Positions 24,837 through 33,790 of a stretch of DNA of 64,000 bases are shown here, piece by piece. Within the stretch, counting starts at the first letter, position 1. Each line of letters begins with the position of its first letter. This DNA is from a bacterium (GTDB lineage Bacteria > Armatimonadota > Abditibacteriia > Abditibacteriales > Abditibacteriaceae). Under the pieces are notes generated by a model. That model did no database searches and had not been told where the DNA came from. It saw only the letters and a program-made list of their open reading frames with translations. Location: positions 28,436 through 92,435 of the forward strand of contig SDZD01000023.1 of assembly GCA_004172935.1 (NCBI GenBank), in the 5' to 3' direction. The translations under genes were made by a program, and so were the position numbers.

Positions 24837-26249
24837 TTATGGGGCTGTGATTTCCAAACCAAGGTAGTCATGGACGTTTTTGTAGCAGATGTTTTTGACC
24901 ATAGTGCCGACGAGTTCGAAGTCATCGGGAAGTTCGCCATTTTCCATATCGCGCCCGATGAGATTACACAGCACGCGGCGGAAATACTCGTGGCGGGGGA
25001 AAGACATAAAGGAACGCGAATCGGTGAGCATTCCGATGAAGCGCGACAGCAGGCCATTGTTGGAAAGGGCGTTAAGTTGCCACTCCATAGCCTCTTTCTG
25101 GTCGAGGAACCACCAGCCGGAGCCGAACTGGATCTTGCCCGCGATACGACCATCTTGATAATTGCCCGCCATCGTCGCCATCGCGTAGTTATCGGCGGGG
25201 TTGAGGTTGTAAATGACGGTTTTGGGCAAGTCACCACGCGAGTCGAGAGCATCGAGGTAGCGCGCCAGATTTTGCGATTGCGGCCAGTCGCCGATGGAGT
25301 CGAAGCCAGTATCGGGACCGAGGTTTTGAAAACCGCGCGTGTTGTTGTTGCGCTGGGCGCCGATGTGAAGTTGCTTGGTCCAGCCGCGTTTAGCATCGAG
25401 TTCGCCGAAGAACAGCATCAGGAATCCGGCGAAGCGGGCGCGTTGCTCGGCTGTGGCAGCAGTTCCGAGCCGGGCGCGCTCGAATATCGCGCCCGCTTCG
25501 GCTTCGGTGGCGAAGTCGGCGAATGCCTGATTCAGTCCGTGATCGGAAAGACGGGCGCCAAAAGCATGGAAATCAGCGTGGCGCTTTTCGAGGGCACCAA
25601 GCAAATCGTCGAGCGACTGAATCTCGCGGTTGGTGGTGGCGCCGAGTTTGGCGAGCCAGTTGTTGAAAGCTTCGGGAGTATCGACACCGAAAGCCTTATC
25701 GGGGCGAAATGTCGGATAAACGCGCACCGGGCAATTTGAGGCGGCGATGGACTCGTGGTATTCGAGCGGGTCGGCGGGGTCGTCGGTGGTGCAGAGCGCG
25801 CGCACTTTGAAGCGTTGGAGCAAACCCTGAGCGCGATACTCATGGGTGGCCAGGCGCTCGTTGGCTTGTTCCCAAATGCGAGGAGCGCTACTTTCATCCA
25901 GAAGTTCGGTGATGTCGAAGTAGCGCGCCAGTTCGAGGTGAGTCCAGTGGTAGAGCGGGTTACGCAGGGTTTGCGGGACGGTTTTGGCCCAGGCGAGGAA
26001 TTTATCGCGGGGAGCGGCATCTCCAGTGCAAAGGCTCTCATCGACGCCGTTGGCGCGCATGGCCCGCCACTTGTAGTGGTCGCCTTCGAGCCAGATTTCG
26101 AAGAGGTCGGCGAATTGACGGTTGTCGGCGATGTCGCGCGGGGGGAGATGGTTGTGGTAGTCGAGAATAGGTTCCTGCGCAGCGTACTCATGGTACAGTC
26201 GGCGCGCAGCGGCACTCTGCAGCAAAAAGTCGTCATGAACGAAGGGCAT
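24837..26249 (-). CDS. uxaC: Uronate isomerase (glucuronate/galacturonate isomerase)
   Basis: 470 residues, the same length as E. coli UxaC. It interconverts D-glucuronate and D-fructuronate, or D-galacturonate and D-tagaturonate, in pectin-uronate breakdown. The amidohydrolase-type metal motif is DYHNHLPP (His32, His34); CTTDDPADPLEYH and FHAFGARLSDHGLN follow, and the C-terminus has LTDSRSFMSFPRHEYFRRVL with the conserved DSRSF...RHEYFRR signature. The gene is divergent from the DUF6785-like membrane protein across a region holding a 14-bp inverted repeat. No other uronate gene (kdgK, uxaB/uxuA) is in the window. Confidence 0.95.
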   Translation of the reverse strand: MPFVHDDFLLQSAAARRLYHEYAAQEPILDYHNHLPPRDIADNRQFADLFEIWLEGDHYKWRAMRANGVDESLCTGDAAPRDKFLAWAKTVPQTLRNPLYHWTHLELARYFDITELLDESSAPRIWEQANERLATHEYRAQGLLQRFKVRALCTTDDPADPLEYHESIAASNCPVRVYPTFRPDKAFGVDTPEAFNNWLAKLGATTNREIQSLDDLLGALEKRHADFHAFGARLSDHGLNQAFADFATEAEAGAIFERARLGTAATAEQRARFAGFLMLFFGELDAKRGWTKQLHIGAQRNNNTRGFQNLGPDTGFDSIGDWPQSQNLARYLDALDSRGDLPKTVIYNLNPADNYAMATMAGNYQDGRIAGKIQFGSGWWFLDQKEAMEWQLNALSNNGLLSRFIGMLTDSRSFMSFPRHEYFRRVLCNLIGRDMENGELPDDFELVGTMVKNICYKNVHDYLGLEITAP

Positions 26250-26305
26250 AATTGGTATTTTAAATCGCTAAATATCGGAGATGAGGGCTTAGTGTCGCAT
26301 ATAGA

Positions 26306-26350
26306 ATTGAATATGGACCATAATTCAATTAATTTCGGTCCATATTCAAT
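26306..26350. promoter_or_regulatory. 14-bp perfect inverted repeat upstream of uxaC
   Basis: ATTGAATATGGACC (26306-26319) and GGTCCATATTCAAT (26337-26350) with a 17-base spacer that itself contains attcaattaat. It lies 57 bases upstream of the uxaC start on the minus strand, in the 457-bp divergent region. It could be an operator for a uronate regulator or a stem in the leader; the ATTGAAT core also recurs in the 17102 repeat element. Confidence 0.45.
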
Positions 26351-26486
26351 TATTTCGGGGGTTTCATCTATCTTTCACTGGGAAAAGATGGATTTAATGG
26401 GACGAGTAGTTTGTGAATCTAACCACCGATGGATTGATGAGGATTGGTGCTTGCGCGATACAACAGGGGCGGACTGTATTTAAATT

Positions 26487-26706
26487 TTTAACCACAGAGA
26501 CGCAGAGGGCTTGAGGGAAGGAAATACGATTTCAGAGTGAGGGCCACGACAGCGGTTAAAGTAGAAGAAAATTTAGAAGGCGGATGTTTTAGATTTGATG
26601 GAGATGGGTATATTGCTTTGCCTGACTTTATTGCTATATGGCAATTTCTTATAGGGGCCGCAACGGGATTGGGGGTTGTCGTTCCAAGGATTCTGCGTTT
26701 TGCCAC
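26487..26706. repeat. Intergenic region upstream of DUF6785-like gene with 'accacagagacgcagagg' phrase
   Basis: The phrase ttaaccacagagacgcagag at 26487-26506 is the reverse-strand form of the dispersed ctctgcgt/ctctgtggtt phrase. The rest of the interval to the ATG at 26707 is AT-moderate DNA with no ORF I would support. Confidence 0.5.
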
Positions 26707-28770
26707 ATGATTACTGAGCCGCGTCGGAGTGTCGATTTTCCTGAATCTGTTGCCGTGCCTATTCGGGGGCGCGATGGTGGGGTTTCATTGCGGGCGGTTT
26801 TGCTGTCGCTGGGGCTGGCGGCTTGGTTTGGGTATGTGGTGCCTGTTCTCGATTTGCAGGTTCTCAACACCAAGTTGGGAGCGGGGCATTTTCCGGTTGG
26901 GTCGATTGCGGTATTGATTTGCTTGCTGGTGGTGGTGAACCCGCTGCTGAAGTTGCTGTCGCATCGGTTCGCTTTTAGTCGCAACGAGATTCTGGTTGTT
27001 TATATCTCGACGCTGTTTTCGTGCTTGTTGCCGGGAATGGGTAGCGAGTCGTTTTTTGTGGCGCACTCGATTGGCTCGTTTTATTATGCGAAGCCCGAAA
27101 ACCAGTGGCTGGGCTTTTTGGCGCCCTATTTGAAGCCGTGGTTTAGTGCGGCACTATCGGGTGGCAATGGCTATGACGGGACGGCGCGACAGGCGGTGGA
27201 GGATTGGTATATCGGCAATGGCGGCTCGAACATGTACTGGGGGGTATGGCTGGTGCCGCTGGCGGCGTGGTCGAGTCTGGTATTGGCCTCGTATGCGATG
27301 ATGGGATGCCTTTCGGTGATGCTGCGGGCGCAGTGGGGGCAATATGAGGCATTGGCGTTTCCGCTGCTGAAGTTGCCGTTAGAGTTAACACGCGATGAGG
27401 ATGGGAACGGCAAACCAAGGGTGCGGGCGTTCTTTTCTGAACCGCTGCTGTGGCTGGGTTTTGGAGCAGTTTTCGCGCTCGATTTCATCAACGGGTTGAA
27501 CGCTTATTTCCCAGATGTGCCGACGATTCCGCTCAGTTTCCCGTTGGGAAGCCTTTTTTCGGAGGCGCCGTGGAATCAGATGGCACCGATGGCGATGATC
27601 GTGTGGCCGATTTTCGTGGCGATTACCTTTTTGCTTTCGAGCGAGATGGCGTTTTCGCTGTGGGCGGGGCTGATGCTGTTCCAGATGCAGTATATCGCGG
27701 CCTATTATTTCGGCTATTCGTACGGGACGCTGCCTCCGGCGCTGGGGCATTCGGGCGATGGGGTGGCGCGCACTTTTACGGCGTTTCAGCAGGTCGGGGG
27801 CTATGTGGCTTATGCAGCGATTTTAGCTTGGACGGCGCGCGGACATTTGAGGCTGATTTTGCGACGCGCGGTGGGCAAGCAAAAGCCCAGCGAATCGGAA
27901 GCGCGCGAGGCGCTGCCCTACCCGGTCGCATTCTGGGGTTTTGTGCTGTCGTTCGCGTTTCTGGTGGGATGGAGCCATCTGGCGGGATTGCGCTGGGATG
28001 TGGCTATCGCGCTGTGGAGCCTGTATCTGGTGACGGTGACGGTGCTATCGCGAGCGGTTATCGAGGGTGGCGTGATGTTCATCAATCAGGGCTGGGTACC
28101 GCTGGGGTCGCTGGCACAGTTGTTCGGGGCCGGAGTGGGGGCGTGGATGCCCGCTTCTTCCATCGTGCCGGGCACCTTTTTACAGGTGTCGTTCTTTCAG
28201 GACATGCGGGCCTTTTTGATGCCATCGTTTTTGCATGGATTGAAGCTGGCACATGACCGCGATATTCACGCGAGAAAGCTGATGATGCTTATCGCGGCAA
28301 CGGTCGTGGTTTCGATGGGGGTAGGATTGTGGGCCAAGGTTCGCATGGGTTACATCGCGGGTGGGTTGGCACTGCATCCGTGGTTTTCCATCGTGGCGGC
28401 GCAGTATCCAGCGCAAAACGCGCAAATACTGCTACATGGACTGGGCGCCGACTTGAACAACTGGTTTTGGCTGATTGTGGGCGGGCTAATGGTGGTGGGC
28501 ATGAGTTCGGCGCGGGCGCGCTTCGCGTGGTTCCCGCTACATCCGATTGGCTACCTGCTGGCGCTGACAGCTCCGACACAACGCGCCTGGTTCTCGTTCT
28601 TTTTGGGATGGGCGATTAAGAGTTTGGTGACCCGTTTTGGTGGGCATGAGGCTTACAAACGCTGTGTGCCTCTGGCGCTGGGCGTGATTTTGGGTGAATC
28701 GAGCGCTTTTGTGTTTTGGCTCGTCATCGACTTTTTTACGGGACGGGCCAATCATAGCTTTTTGCCGTGA
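26707..28770 (+). CDS. Multi-pass membrane protein, DUF6785/DUF6784 (OPT-like)
   Basis: About 687 residues from ATG 26707 (frame open from 26638). There are some 14-16 hydrophobic helices, an N-terminal arginine-rich segment and a short cytoplasmic tail. The overall layout matches the uncharacterised DUF6785/6784 family found near carbohydrate genes in Armatimonadota, Planctomycetota and Verrucomicrobiota, distantly like oligopeptide transporters; I identify it from pattern, not alignment. A transporter for oligosaccharides or glycoconjugates is a reasonable inference. It is divergent from uxaC and upstream of a secreted GH99-like protein, which may share its substrate. Confidence 0.75.
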   Translation: MITEPRRSVDFPESVAVPIRGRDGGVSLRAVLLSLGLAAWFGYVVPVLDLQVLNTKLGAGHFPVGSIAVLICLLVVVNPLLKLLSHRFAFSRNEILVVYISTLFSCLLPGMGSESFFVAHSIGSFYYAKPENQWLGFLAPYLKPWFSAALSGGNGYDGTARQAVEDWYIGNGGSNMYWGVWLVPLAAWSSLVLASYAMMGCLSVMLRAQWGQYEALAFPLLKLPLELTRDEDGNGKPRVRAFFSEPLLWLGFGAVFALDFINGLNAYFPDVPTIPLSFPLGSLFSEAPWNQMAPMAMIVWPIFVAITFLLSSEMAFSLWAGLMLFQMQYIAAYYFGYSYGTLPPALGHSGDGVARTFTAFQQVGGYVAYAAILAWTARGHLRLILRRAVGKQKPSESEAREALPYPVAFWGFVLSFAFLVGWSHLAGLRWDVAIALWSLYLVTVTVLSRAVIEGGVMFINQGWVPLGSLAQLFGAGVGAWMPASSIVPGTFLQVSFFQDMRAFLMPSFLHGLKLAHDRDIHARKLMMLIAATVVVSMGVGLWAKVRMGYIAGGLALHPWFSIVAAQYPAQNAQILLHGLGADLNNWFWLIVGGLMVVGMSSARARFAWFPLHPIGYLLALTAPTQRAWFSFFLGWAIKSLVTRFGGHEAYKRCVPLALGVILGESSAFVFWLVIDFFTGRANHSFLP

Positions 28771-28939
28771 CAGAGTGGTTAGTTACTAGTTTTTAGTGGT
28801 TAGTTTTGGGATATGAGGGCAGAATCTAACATCCCCTCGTTTTCGCCCCTCCTAACCTCCCCAATGCGTGGAGAGGGACCACTCACTGAATTCGCAGCAA
28901 CCTCTCGTATATGTGGCGGACCTCGATGTAGGATTTTTC
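28771..28939. other. Intergenic: phrase-like short repeats
   Basis: The interval contains tggttagttactagttttta followed by another tggttagttt, and ctcctaacctccccaatgcg with agaggga, resembling common dispersed phrases. No terminator hairpin with a T tail was seen, so the GH99-like gene may be cotranscribed with the membrane protein. Confidence 0.4.
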
Positions 28940-30703
28940 ATGAAACGAACATTTATTTTTTCGGCGCTGGCTTTGGGCGCGGCTACTTTTTCGGCGCAGG
29001 CGCAACCTGGGGCGAAGCTCGATTTGAAGTCCGATACGTGGGTGGCGACTGATGGGTTGGGGCGGCAGGTGGCGCGCGCGGGCGAAGCGGGAGTGCCGGC
29101 ACCGAGGGCGAATAAGACCGTGGTGATGTTCTATTACATCTGGCATGGGTTTCATGGGCCGATTGGACCGAATGACATCACTAAGATACTCGCCAAAAAT
29201 CCGACGAATCCGCAGTGGGGGCCGCCGGGGTCGTTTCACTGGTGGGGCGAACCGGAGGCGGGGTATTATCGCGCCGAAGACCCGTGGGTGATTCGGCGCA
29301 ACATGTCGATGCTGGCGGATGCGGGAGTGGACGCGATTTTCTTTGATGTGACCAATGCGTTCACTTATCCCGATACGGTCAAGGCGGTTTGCGAAACGAT
29401 TCGCTCGATGCGGGCGCAGGGCAATCCGGCGCCGCAGATTGGCTTCGTGGTTCATGCTCATGCGGCCAGTACGCAGAAAAAGCTGTGGGATGAGATGTAT
29501 TCGAAGGGACTGTATTCCGACCTGTGGTTTCAGTGGAAGGGCAAGCCGCTTATTCTGGGTGAGCGTGACGCGAAATTCGACGATGGCAAGGAGCAGAGCG
29601 ACGAGGTAAAGAACTTTTTCACGTGGCGCTATTCGTGGGCGTGGGACCCAGGTGCGGGCAAGTGGCCGTGGCTGGATACTTCGCCGCAACGCCCGAACCC
29701 CGCCCCAAATGCTCCGAACATAAACGAAGAGACGCCGGTTGCTTCGGCGTCACATCCGACTTCACATATAGGCAAGTCGTATCAAAACGGGGTGCAGCCA
29801 GCGATTGACCAGTACGGTCTGACGCCAGTGACGAACGAGGGGCGCTACTTCGAGCAGCAGTGGCAGGGGGCGCTTCAGCTCGACCCCGAAGCGGTTTTCG
29901 TGACGCAGTGGAACGAATGGGTGGCGCAGCGCTTTGTGGTGGATGACGCTTCTGGCCCCGGCTTTTTGGGCAATGGCACGAAAAAAGGCGACACATTTTT
30001 CGTGGACGTGTACAACGCCGAATATAATCGCGATTTGGAGCCAATGAAAGGCGGTTGGGCAGACAACTATTACTTTCAACTGGTGTCGAACATCCGCAAA
30101 TATAAAGGGGCGCGTGCTGTGGAAGCGGCTTCGGCGCCACAAACAATCAAGTTGGGCGATTTCGCGGCGTGGCGCACGGTGGGGCCGGACTACCTCGATA
30201 CGCGGGGCGACGTTTTGCACCGCGACTTCAAGGGCTATGCGGGTGGTTTGCAGTACCGAAACTCGACGGGGCGCAATGACATCGTGAGCTGCAAGGTGGC
30301 ACGCGATGGGAAGAACGTATATTTTTATGCGCGCACGGCGAACGCGCTCTCGCCTTCGAGCGATGCGCGTTGGATGCAGCTGTTTGTAGACAGCGATCAG
30401 AATAACGCGACGGGGTGGAACGGCTATGATTACGCCATCAACACTCGCGTTTTGGATGGGAAACGAACGACGGTGGCAAAGTGGGATGGAACGAAATGGG
30501 CATTGGTGGGAGAGGCAAGGTTCGTTGCCAACACCAACGAACTGCATATCGAGGTGCCGCGCGCCTTACTCGGCTTTAAAGGCGCGACTACGGCACTAGA
30601 TTTTCACTGGGTGGACAACGCTTCGCCCACTGACTTGAGCGATTGGATGGTATCGGGAGATAGTGCGCCAAATCGACGCTTCAAGTTTCGCTATAACAAC
30701 TAA
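28940..30703 (+). CDS. Secreted GH99/GH71-like protein with C-terminal CBM9-like domain
   Basis: 587 residues from ATG 28940 (frame open from 28868; the signal peptide MKRTFIFSALALGAATFSAQ fixes the start). The N-terminal barrel has VVMFYYIWHGFHGP, WVIRRNMSMLADAGVDAIFF, FVVHAHAAST and AVFVTQWNEWVAQRF; the WNEW signature is shared with GH99-like (WbsX) and GH71 proteins. A C-terminal beta domain (DNDIVSC-type, VYFYARTANALSPSSDARWM, QLFVDSDQNNATGWNGYDY) resembles a CBM9-like sugar-binding module. It probably acts on an alpha-linked glycan in the periplasm or outside; catalytic activity is unproven. Confidence 0.8.
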   Translation: MKRTFIFSALALGAATFSAQAQPGAKLDLKSDTWVATDGLGRQVARAGEAGVPAPRANKTVVMFYYIWHGFHGPIGPNDITKILAKNPTNPQWGPPGSFHWWGEPEAGYYRAEDPWVIRRNMSMLADAGVDAIFFDVTNAFTYPDTVKAVCETIRSMRAQGNPAPQIGFVVHAHAASTQKKLWDEMYSKGLYSDLWFQWKGKPLILGERDAKFDDGKEQSDEVKNFFTWRYSWAWDPGAGKWPWLDTSPQRPNPAPNAPNINEETPVASASHPTSHIGKSYQNGVQPAIDQYGLTPVTNEGRYFEQQWQGALQLDPEAVFVTQWNEWVAQRFVVDDASGPGFLGNGTKKGDTFFVDVYNAEYNRDLEPMKGGWADNYYFQLVSNIRKYKGARAVEAASAPQTIKLGDFAAWRTVGPDYLDTRGDVLHRDFKGYAGGLQYRNSTGRNDIVSCKVARDGKNVYFYARTANALSPSSDARWMQLFVDSDQNNATGWNGYDYAINTRVLDGKRTTVAKWDGTKWALVGEARFVANTNELHIEVPRALLGFKGATTALDFHWVDNASPTDLSDWMVSGDSAPNRRFKFRYNN

Positions 30704-30759
30704 TAATTGACCGTGTCAAAGTCAGCAGAATAGCTTGTTACAAAAGGCTTTTAATTGGG

Positions 30760-30934
30760 TAGATTAGAATTGCTTTACGAAGCAGGGAGGTTTGCATGAG
30801 TTTTCGCGTTAGTCGTGCTCCGGTTGCCTCTTTCCACCTCATTTATTGAGAGTCGGGTCTTTACTCTTTGAGTTAAAAGATCGCACTGCCTCATTATTCT
30901 CCGCGCCTTCCCGAAAAGGGAAGGCGTTTTTTTT
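30760..30934 (+). ncRNA. Candidate orphan small transcript with 17-codon ORF and terminator
   Basis: A -10-like TAGATT (30760), a strong Shine-Dalgarno AGGGAGG (30784-30790), ATG 30796 starting an ORF MSFRVSRAPVASFHLIY ending TGA 30849, and a perfect terminator (stem cgccttccc/gggaaggcg, 30904-30926, then T8). Nothing else is encoded before the terminator, so this is either a small protein/leader peptide unit or a regulatory RNA. No homologue is recognised. Confidence 0.45.
30904..30934 (+). terminator. Intrinsic terminator of the orphan transcript
   Basis: 9-bp perfect stem, GAAAA loop and eight T; a textbook intrinsic terminator not belonging to any long gene. Confidence 0.9.
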
Positions 30935-30995
30935 GCGATTTCCACTAAAAATGTAGTGAGCGGGTGTTATAAATAGGGAGTTTTTGGGTACATTC

Positions 30996-31029
30996 TTTTT
31001 GCGATATAGCAGTTGCTATATCGCAAAAA
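30996..31029. promoter_or_regulatory. 16-bp perfect inverted repeat in front of pseudopilin copy 2
   Basis: tttttgcgatatagca (30996-31011) and tgctatatcgcaaaaa (31014-31029) with a 2-base spacer, ending 16 bases before the ATG at 31046. It is either an operator or an RNA hairpin that would sit directly upstream of the ribosome-binding site (taaggta) and could control translation. It also resembles a bidirectional terminator. Confidence 0.5.
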
Positions 31030-31045
31030 ACTTTAAGGTAATCCG

Positions 31046-31744
31046 ATGCCCCGTTTTTCTTTTCGCAATTTGCAGCGCTCAGCTTTTACCCTTATAGAAT
31101 TATTGGTAGTTATCGCTATCATCGCGATTCTGGCGGCGATCCTGTTTCCCGTGTTCGCCAGGGCACGCGAGAATGCCCGTCGTTCCAGTTGCCAGAGCAA
31201 CGTCAAGCAAATTTTGCTGGGGACGCTGCAATATACACAGGATTACGACGAGAAATACCCCATCGCGCATTCGCCGAGTTGGTATGTGACGATTCAGCCA
31301 TATTTGAAAAGCGAGCAAATTTATCGCTGCCCCAGCGATAGCGACAATAGTGCCGCACAGGGCGTGAGCTATAAAGTGAGTTATATCGGGAGTTACGACG
31401 CATTGGGCGACGCGAATCAGCCGCGCTCACTGGCCTCGTTCGAAAGCCCGGCCAACATGGTGATGTTTACTGATGGCGGCAAACAAGCCGACCCGACGAC
31501 GGGCATGGTCTCGGTGAACTCGCCGGATAAAAATGGCGGGCTTCGCATTCTGGTCGATGTGAAACATGGCGGCACCACCTTCGATGCGGCGGCAACGGGC
31601 GATACCAACTGGATGGGGCCAAACCCGCGCCACCTCGAAACCGTGACTGTGGGCTTTGTTGATGGTCACGTCAAATCGCTGCGGCCTGAAAAGTTCTACT
31701 ACCTCAACTCACCGATGATGTACCGCAATAACAAGGGCTATTGA
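31046..31744 (+). CDS. DUF1559-type pseudopilin-like protein (copy 2)
   Basis: 232 residues, the second shortest of the set. After an Arg/Phe-rich leader, the prepilin motif is [20 protein letters not shown] (Ala at -1), then [20 protein letters not shown] (Val and Leu substitutions in the usual NLKQIGLG). The tail is [20 protein letters not shown] followed by a tyrosine-rich end ([16 protein letters not shown]) unlike the other copies. A 16-bp palindrome sits in its leader. Exported and membrane-anchored through its N-terminal helix; function unknown. Confidence 0.9.
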   Translation: MPRFSFRNLQRSAFTLIELLVVIAIIAILAAILFPVFARARENARRSSCQSNVKQILLGTLQYTQDYDEKYPIAHSPSWYVTIQPYLKSEQIYRCPSDSDNSAAQGVSYKVSYIGSYDALGDANQPRSLASFESPANMVMFTDGGKQADPTTGMVSVNSPDKNGGLRILVDVKHGGTTFDAAATGDTNWMGPNPRHLETVTVGFVDGHVKSLRPEKFYYLNSPMMYRNNKGY

Positions 31745-31764
31745 GCGCGAAAAAGTACGTGTAA

Positions 31765-31812
31765 GTGAAGGCGCCCAAATGGATTTTTGATCTCATTTGG
31801 GCGCCTTCACTT
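31765..31812 (+). terminator. Intrinsic terminator after pseudopilin copy 2
   Basis: A 16-bp stem (gtgaaggcgcccaaat / atttgggcgccttcac, 31765-31810) followed by ttgttt. Confidence 0.85.
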
Positions 31813-31874
31813 GTTTGATGACTGAACTTGTTCTTCACAGAAAAAGAAGCGCGGCTTTCAGGAAGGTGAAACGC

Positions 31875-32080
31875 TTGGCACAAAACTAGCGTCTTTGATA
31901 CTATCCACTCGACATATTGAGAGACGGAATCAGCGGTTTAAAGCCGTTGCTTCACTGCTCGGAAGTCCGTCTCGACATGCACAGACAAATTATGGCAGTG
32001 ACATGTTCACAGAATAGAAATCGAGGGAGTGTTCATTTGAATTAGCGTTAGTGCAGCATTAATTCAGGAGGTTTTCTATC
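31875..32080 (+). promoter_or_regulatory. Candidate promoter and structured leader of pseudopilin copy 3
   Basis: TTGGCA (31875-31880), 16 bases, GATACT (31897-31902) fits a sigma-70 promoter; the same DNA reads tTGGCACaaaacTAGCg, one mismatch from a sigma-54 -24/-12 element. The leader then has arms GAGACGGA (31921-31928) / TCCGTCTC (31966-31973) and a strong AGGAGG Shine-Dalgarno at 32067-32072. The two promoter readings are alternatives. Confidence 0.35.
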
Positions 32081-32839
32081 ATGTTCAGCATCAAATCCCT
32101 CTCAGGAGCAAGCGCCAAGCGTTCGGGTTTTACCCTTATAGAACTTTTGGTGGTTATCGCCATCATCGCGATTTTGGCGGCTATTCTTTTCCCGGCTTTT
32201 GCCAGAGCGCGCGAAAACGCGCGTCGTACATCGTGCGCGAGCAACCTGAAGCAAATCGGTTTGGGTGTGTTGCAGTATCAGCAGGATTATGATGAGCGTT
32301 ACCCGATACGGGCTTATGGCCCCAGTCCCGGCAACTATGTGGTGTGGGGGCAGGTCATTCAACCCTACATCAAAAGCACACAGTTGTTTCAGTGTCCCAG
32401 CAACACAAAGGGCCAGGTAATCACAGATGGCGAGACAGCTGCACTCCCTCAAGTGGCGACGGGCTACGCCATGAATCCTCGCTTCGACCAACTTTCCACG
32501 GCAGCTATCAACGAGGTTTCGCGCAAAATTTTGGTGGGAGAGCGCACTTCCAACTATGCGAACTCAGGCATGGCGTGGTGGGATTGGGGCAATAGCGGCA
32601 GCACCGGCTTCGCGAACGAAGGCTTTGGTGGACATCTGGGGACAATGAACCTGCTGTACGCGGATGGACATGTCAAATCGCTGAAAGGCACTGCCACTGT
32701 GGGTGGCGGCTTCAACCAGTGGGGTCGTTTCGACTCTAACACTGGCGCAACTGCGTGCAATGCCAGCCCCGACATCAACTGCGATGTAGTGCCAACCGAA
32801 GTCATAGCCAACCTGGCGGCTATGGACGCCAAGTTTTAG
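32081..32839 (+). CDS. DUF1559-type pseudopilin-like protein (copy 3)
   Basis: 252 residues with the canonical Gly at -1: [20 protein letters not shown], then [20 protein letters not shown] and [11 protein letters not shown] Cys pair variant (TSCASN) replaces SSCQSN. The tail has [20 protein letters not shown] and a unique end rich in Asp/Asn ([20 protein letters not shown]), giving extra cysteines. It has the strongest ribosome-binding site of the set (AGGAGG). Surface or periplasmic location is inferred from the family. Confidence 0.9.
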   Translation: MFSIKSLSGASAKRSGFTLIELLVVIAIIAILAAILFPAFARARENARRTSCASNLKQIGLGVLQYQQDYDERYPIRAYGPSPGNYVVWGQVIQPYIKSTQLFQCPSNTKGQVITDGETAALPQVATGYAMNPRFDQLSTAAINEVSRKILVGERTSNYANSGMAWWDWGNSGSTGFANEGFGGHLGTMNLLYADGHVKSLKGTATVGGGFNQWGRFDSNTGATACNASPDINCDVVPTEVIANLAAMDAKF

Positions 32840-32866
32840 TCGAGAAAAAGATTTACCTTGTAGAAG

Positions 32867-32906
32867 AACAGGCGCGCATCTGATTTAAGTGCGCGCCTGT
32901 TCTTTT
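32867..32906 (+). terminator. Intrinsic terminator after pseudopilin copy 3
   Basis: A 13-bp perfect stem (gaacaggcgcgca / tgcgcgcctgttc) followed by a T-rich tail. Confidence 0.9.
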
Positions 32907-32993
32907 GTGATTTTTGGTAACTGATACCTTGTTATTTTCTCAGTTGCGCACCTGACATGCTTATTCCAAAATGCAAGATGTTTGGTGATAGGA

Positions 32994-33728
32994 ATGCAAA
33001 AAATGAAAATGAGTTCGAGCAAAAAGGCACTTTATCTGGGTGTTCCGGCAATTCTGGGCGCGTTAGGGTTGTGCGCCGTGGCTCAAGGTAAGTGGACGCT
33101 GAGCGTGGGGGGGCACACGATTTCGACGAACGCCCGCAATATTGGTGGCACGACTTATGTTCCCATCGGTGATGTCGCGAAGGCGCTTAATATGCGTGTG
33201 AGCGTGAAAGGGAACAAAATCTCACTACTTCCCGCTGGTGGCGCGACACAGGTCGGCAAAATCGTGGGAAATATCAACGAAGACCTTTCGAGCGGACTTT
33301 ATGGTTTCAAAGTATTGGGAGTAACACGGGCCGAGTCGTACGATCTCAAATACCCCACCATCTACCAACGCGCTGAAACAGTGAAGGCAAAGGATGGACA
33401 GGAGTTGGTAATCGTGAGTTGCCGCCTCAAAAACCAAACTCAAAAAATTATCTCGTTCCCCTTTTCCATCAACTATAAACCGACCAACACCTCACTCACA
33501 GATTTGGAAGCCCAATCTTATGCGCCGCTTTATTACGATGCAGCTTTCGATGCGGGTGGGCCATTTCTACGCAAGGTATTGCCAGCGGCCTCGCTCAATG
33601 TTGTCCTTGTCTTCGCAGTGCCCAAAGACACCAAGATTAAAGACGTGGTGTATGGCATGATTTCCTACGACGACTGGGTGTATAACAAACCCGCCGTCGA
33701 TTTTCGGGTTCATGTTCAGGATAAATAA
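32994..33728 (+). CDS. Secreted protein with copper-amine-oxidase-type stalk domain and DUF4352-like domain
   Basis: 244 residues from ATG 32994 with a preceding tagga; in-frame TTG/GTG codons lie upstream. A signal anchor (KKALYLGVPAILGALGLCAV) is followed by a stalk module (WTLSVGGHTISTNARNIGGT, TYVPIGDVAKALNMRVSVKG), like the Cu_amine_oxidN1 domain of cell-wall proteins. The C-terminal half (TVKAKDGQELVIVSCRLKNQ, then FDAGGPFLRKVLPAASLNVV) looks like a DUF4352/telomere-type Ig-fold. Exported structural or binding role inferred; no enzyme motif. Monocistronic, with a strong terminator. Confidence 0.75.
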   Translation: MQKMKMSSSKKALYLGVPAILGALGLCAVAQGKWTLSVGGHTISTNARNIGGTTYVPIGDVAKALNMRVSVKGNKISLLPAGGATQVGKIVGNINEDLSSGLYGFKVLGVTRAESYDLKYPTIYQRAETVKAKDGQELVIVSCRLKNQTQKIISFPFSINYKPTNTSLTDLEAQSYAPLYYDAAFDAGGPFLRKVLPAASLNVVLVFAVPKDTKIKDVVYGMISYDDWVYNKPAVDFRVHVQDK

Positions 33729-33743
33729 GACCCACTAGACAAC

Positions 33744-33775
33744 AAAAAGGCCCCCAATGTTGGGGGCCTTTTTGT
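33744..33775. terminator. Bidirectional intrinsic terminator
   Basis: aaaaaggcccccaa tg ttgggggccttttt, between convergent genes. Confidence 0.9.
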
Positions 33776-33790
33776 TTGTTTATGATGCTT

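Noticed and set aside
25755..26483. 242-codon plus-strand frame opposite uxaC
   Set aside because: Antisense to uxaC over most of its length and low in recognisable protein features.
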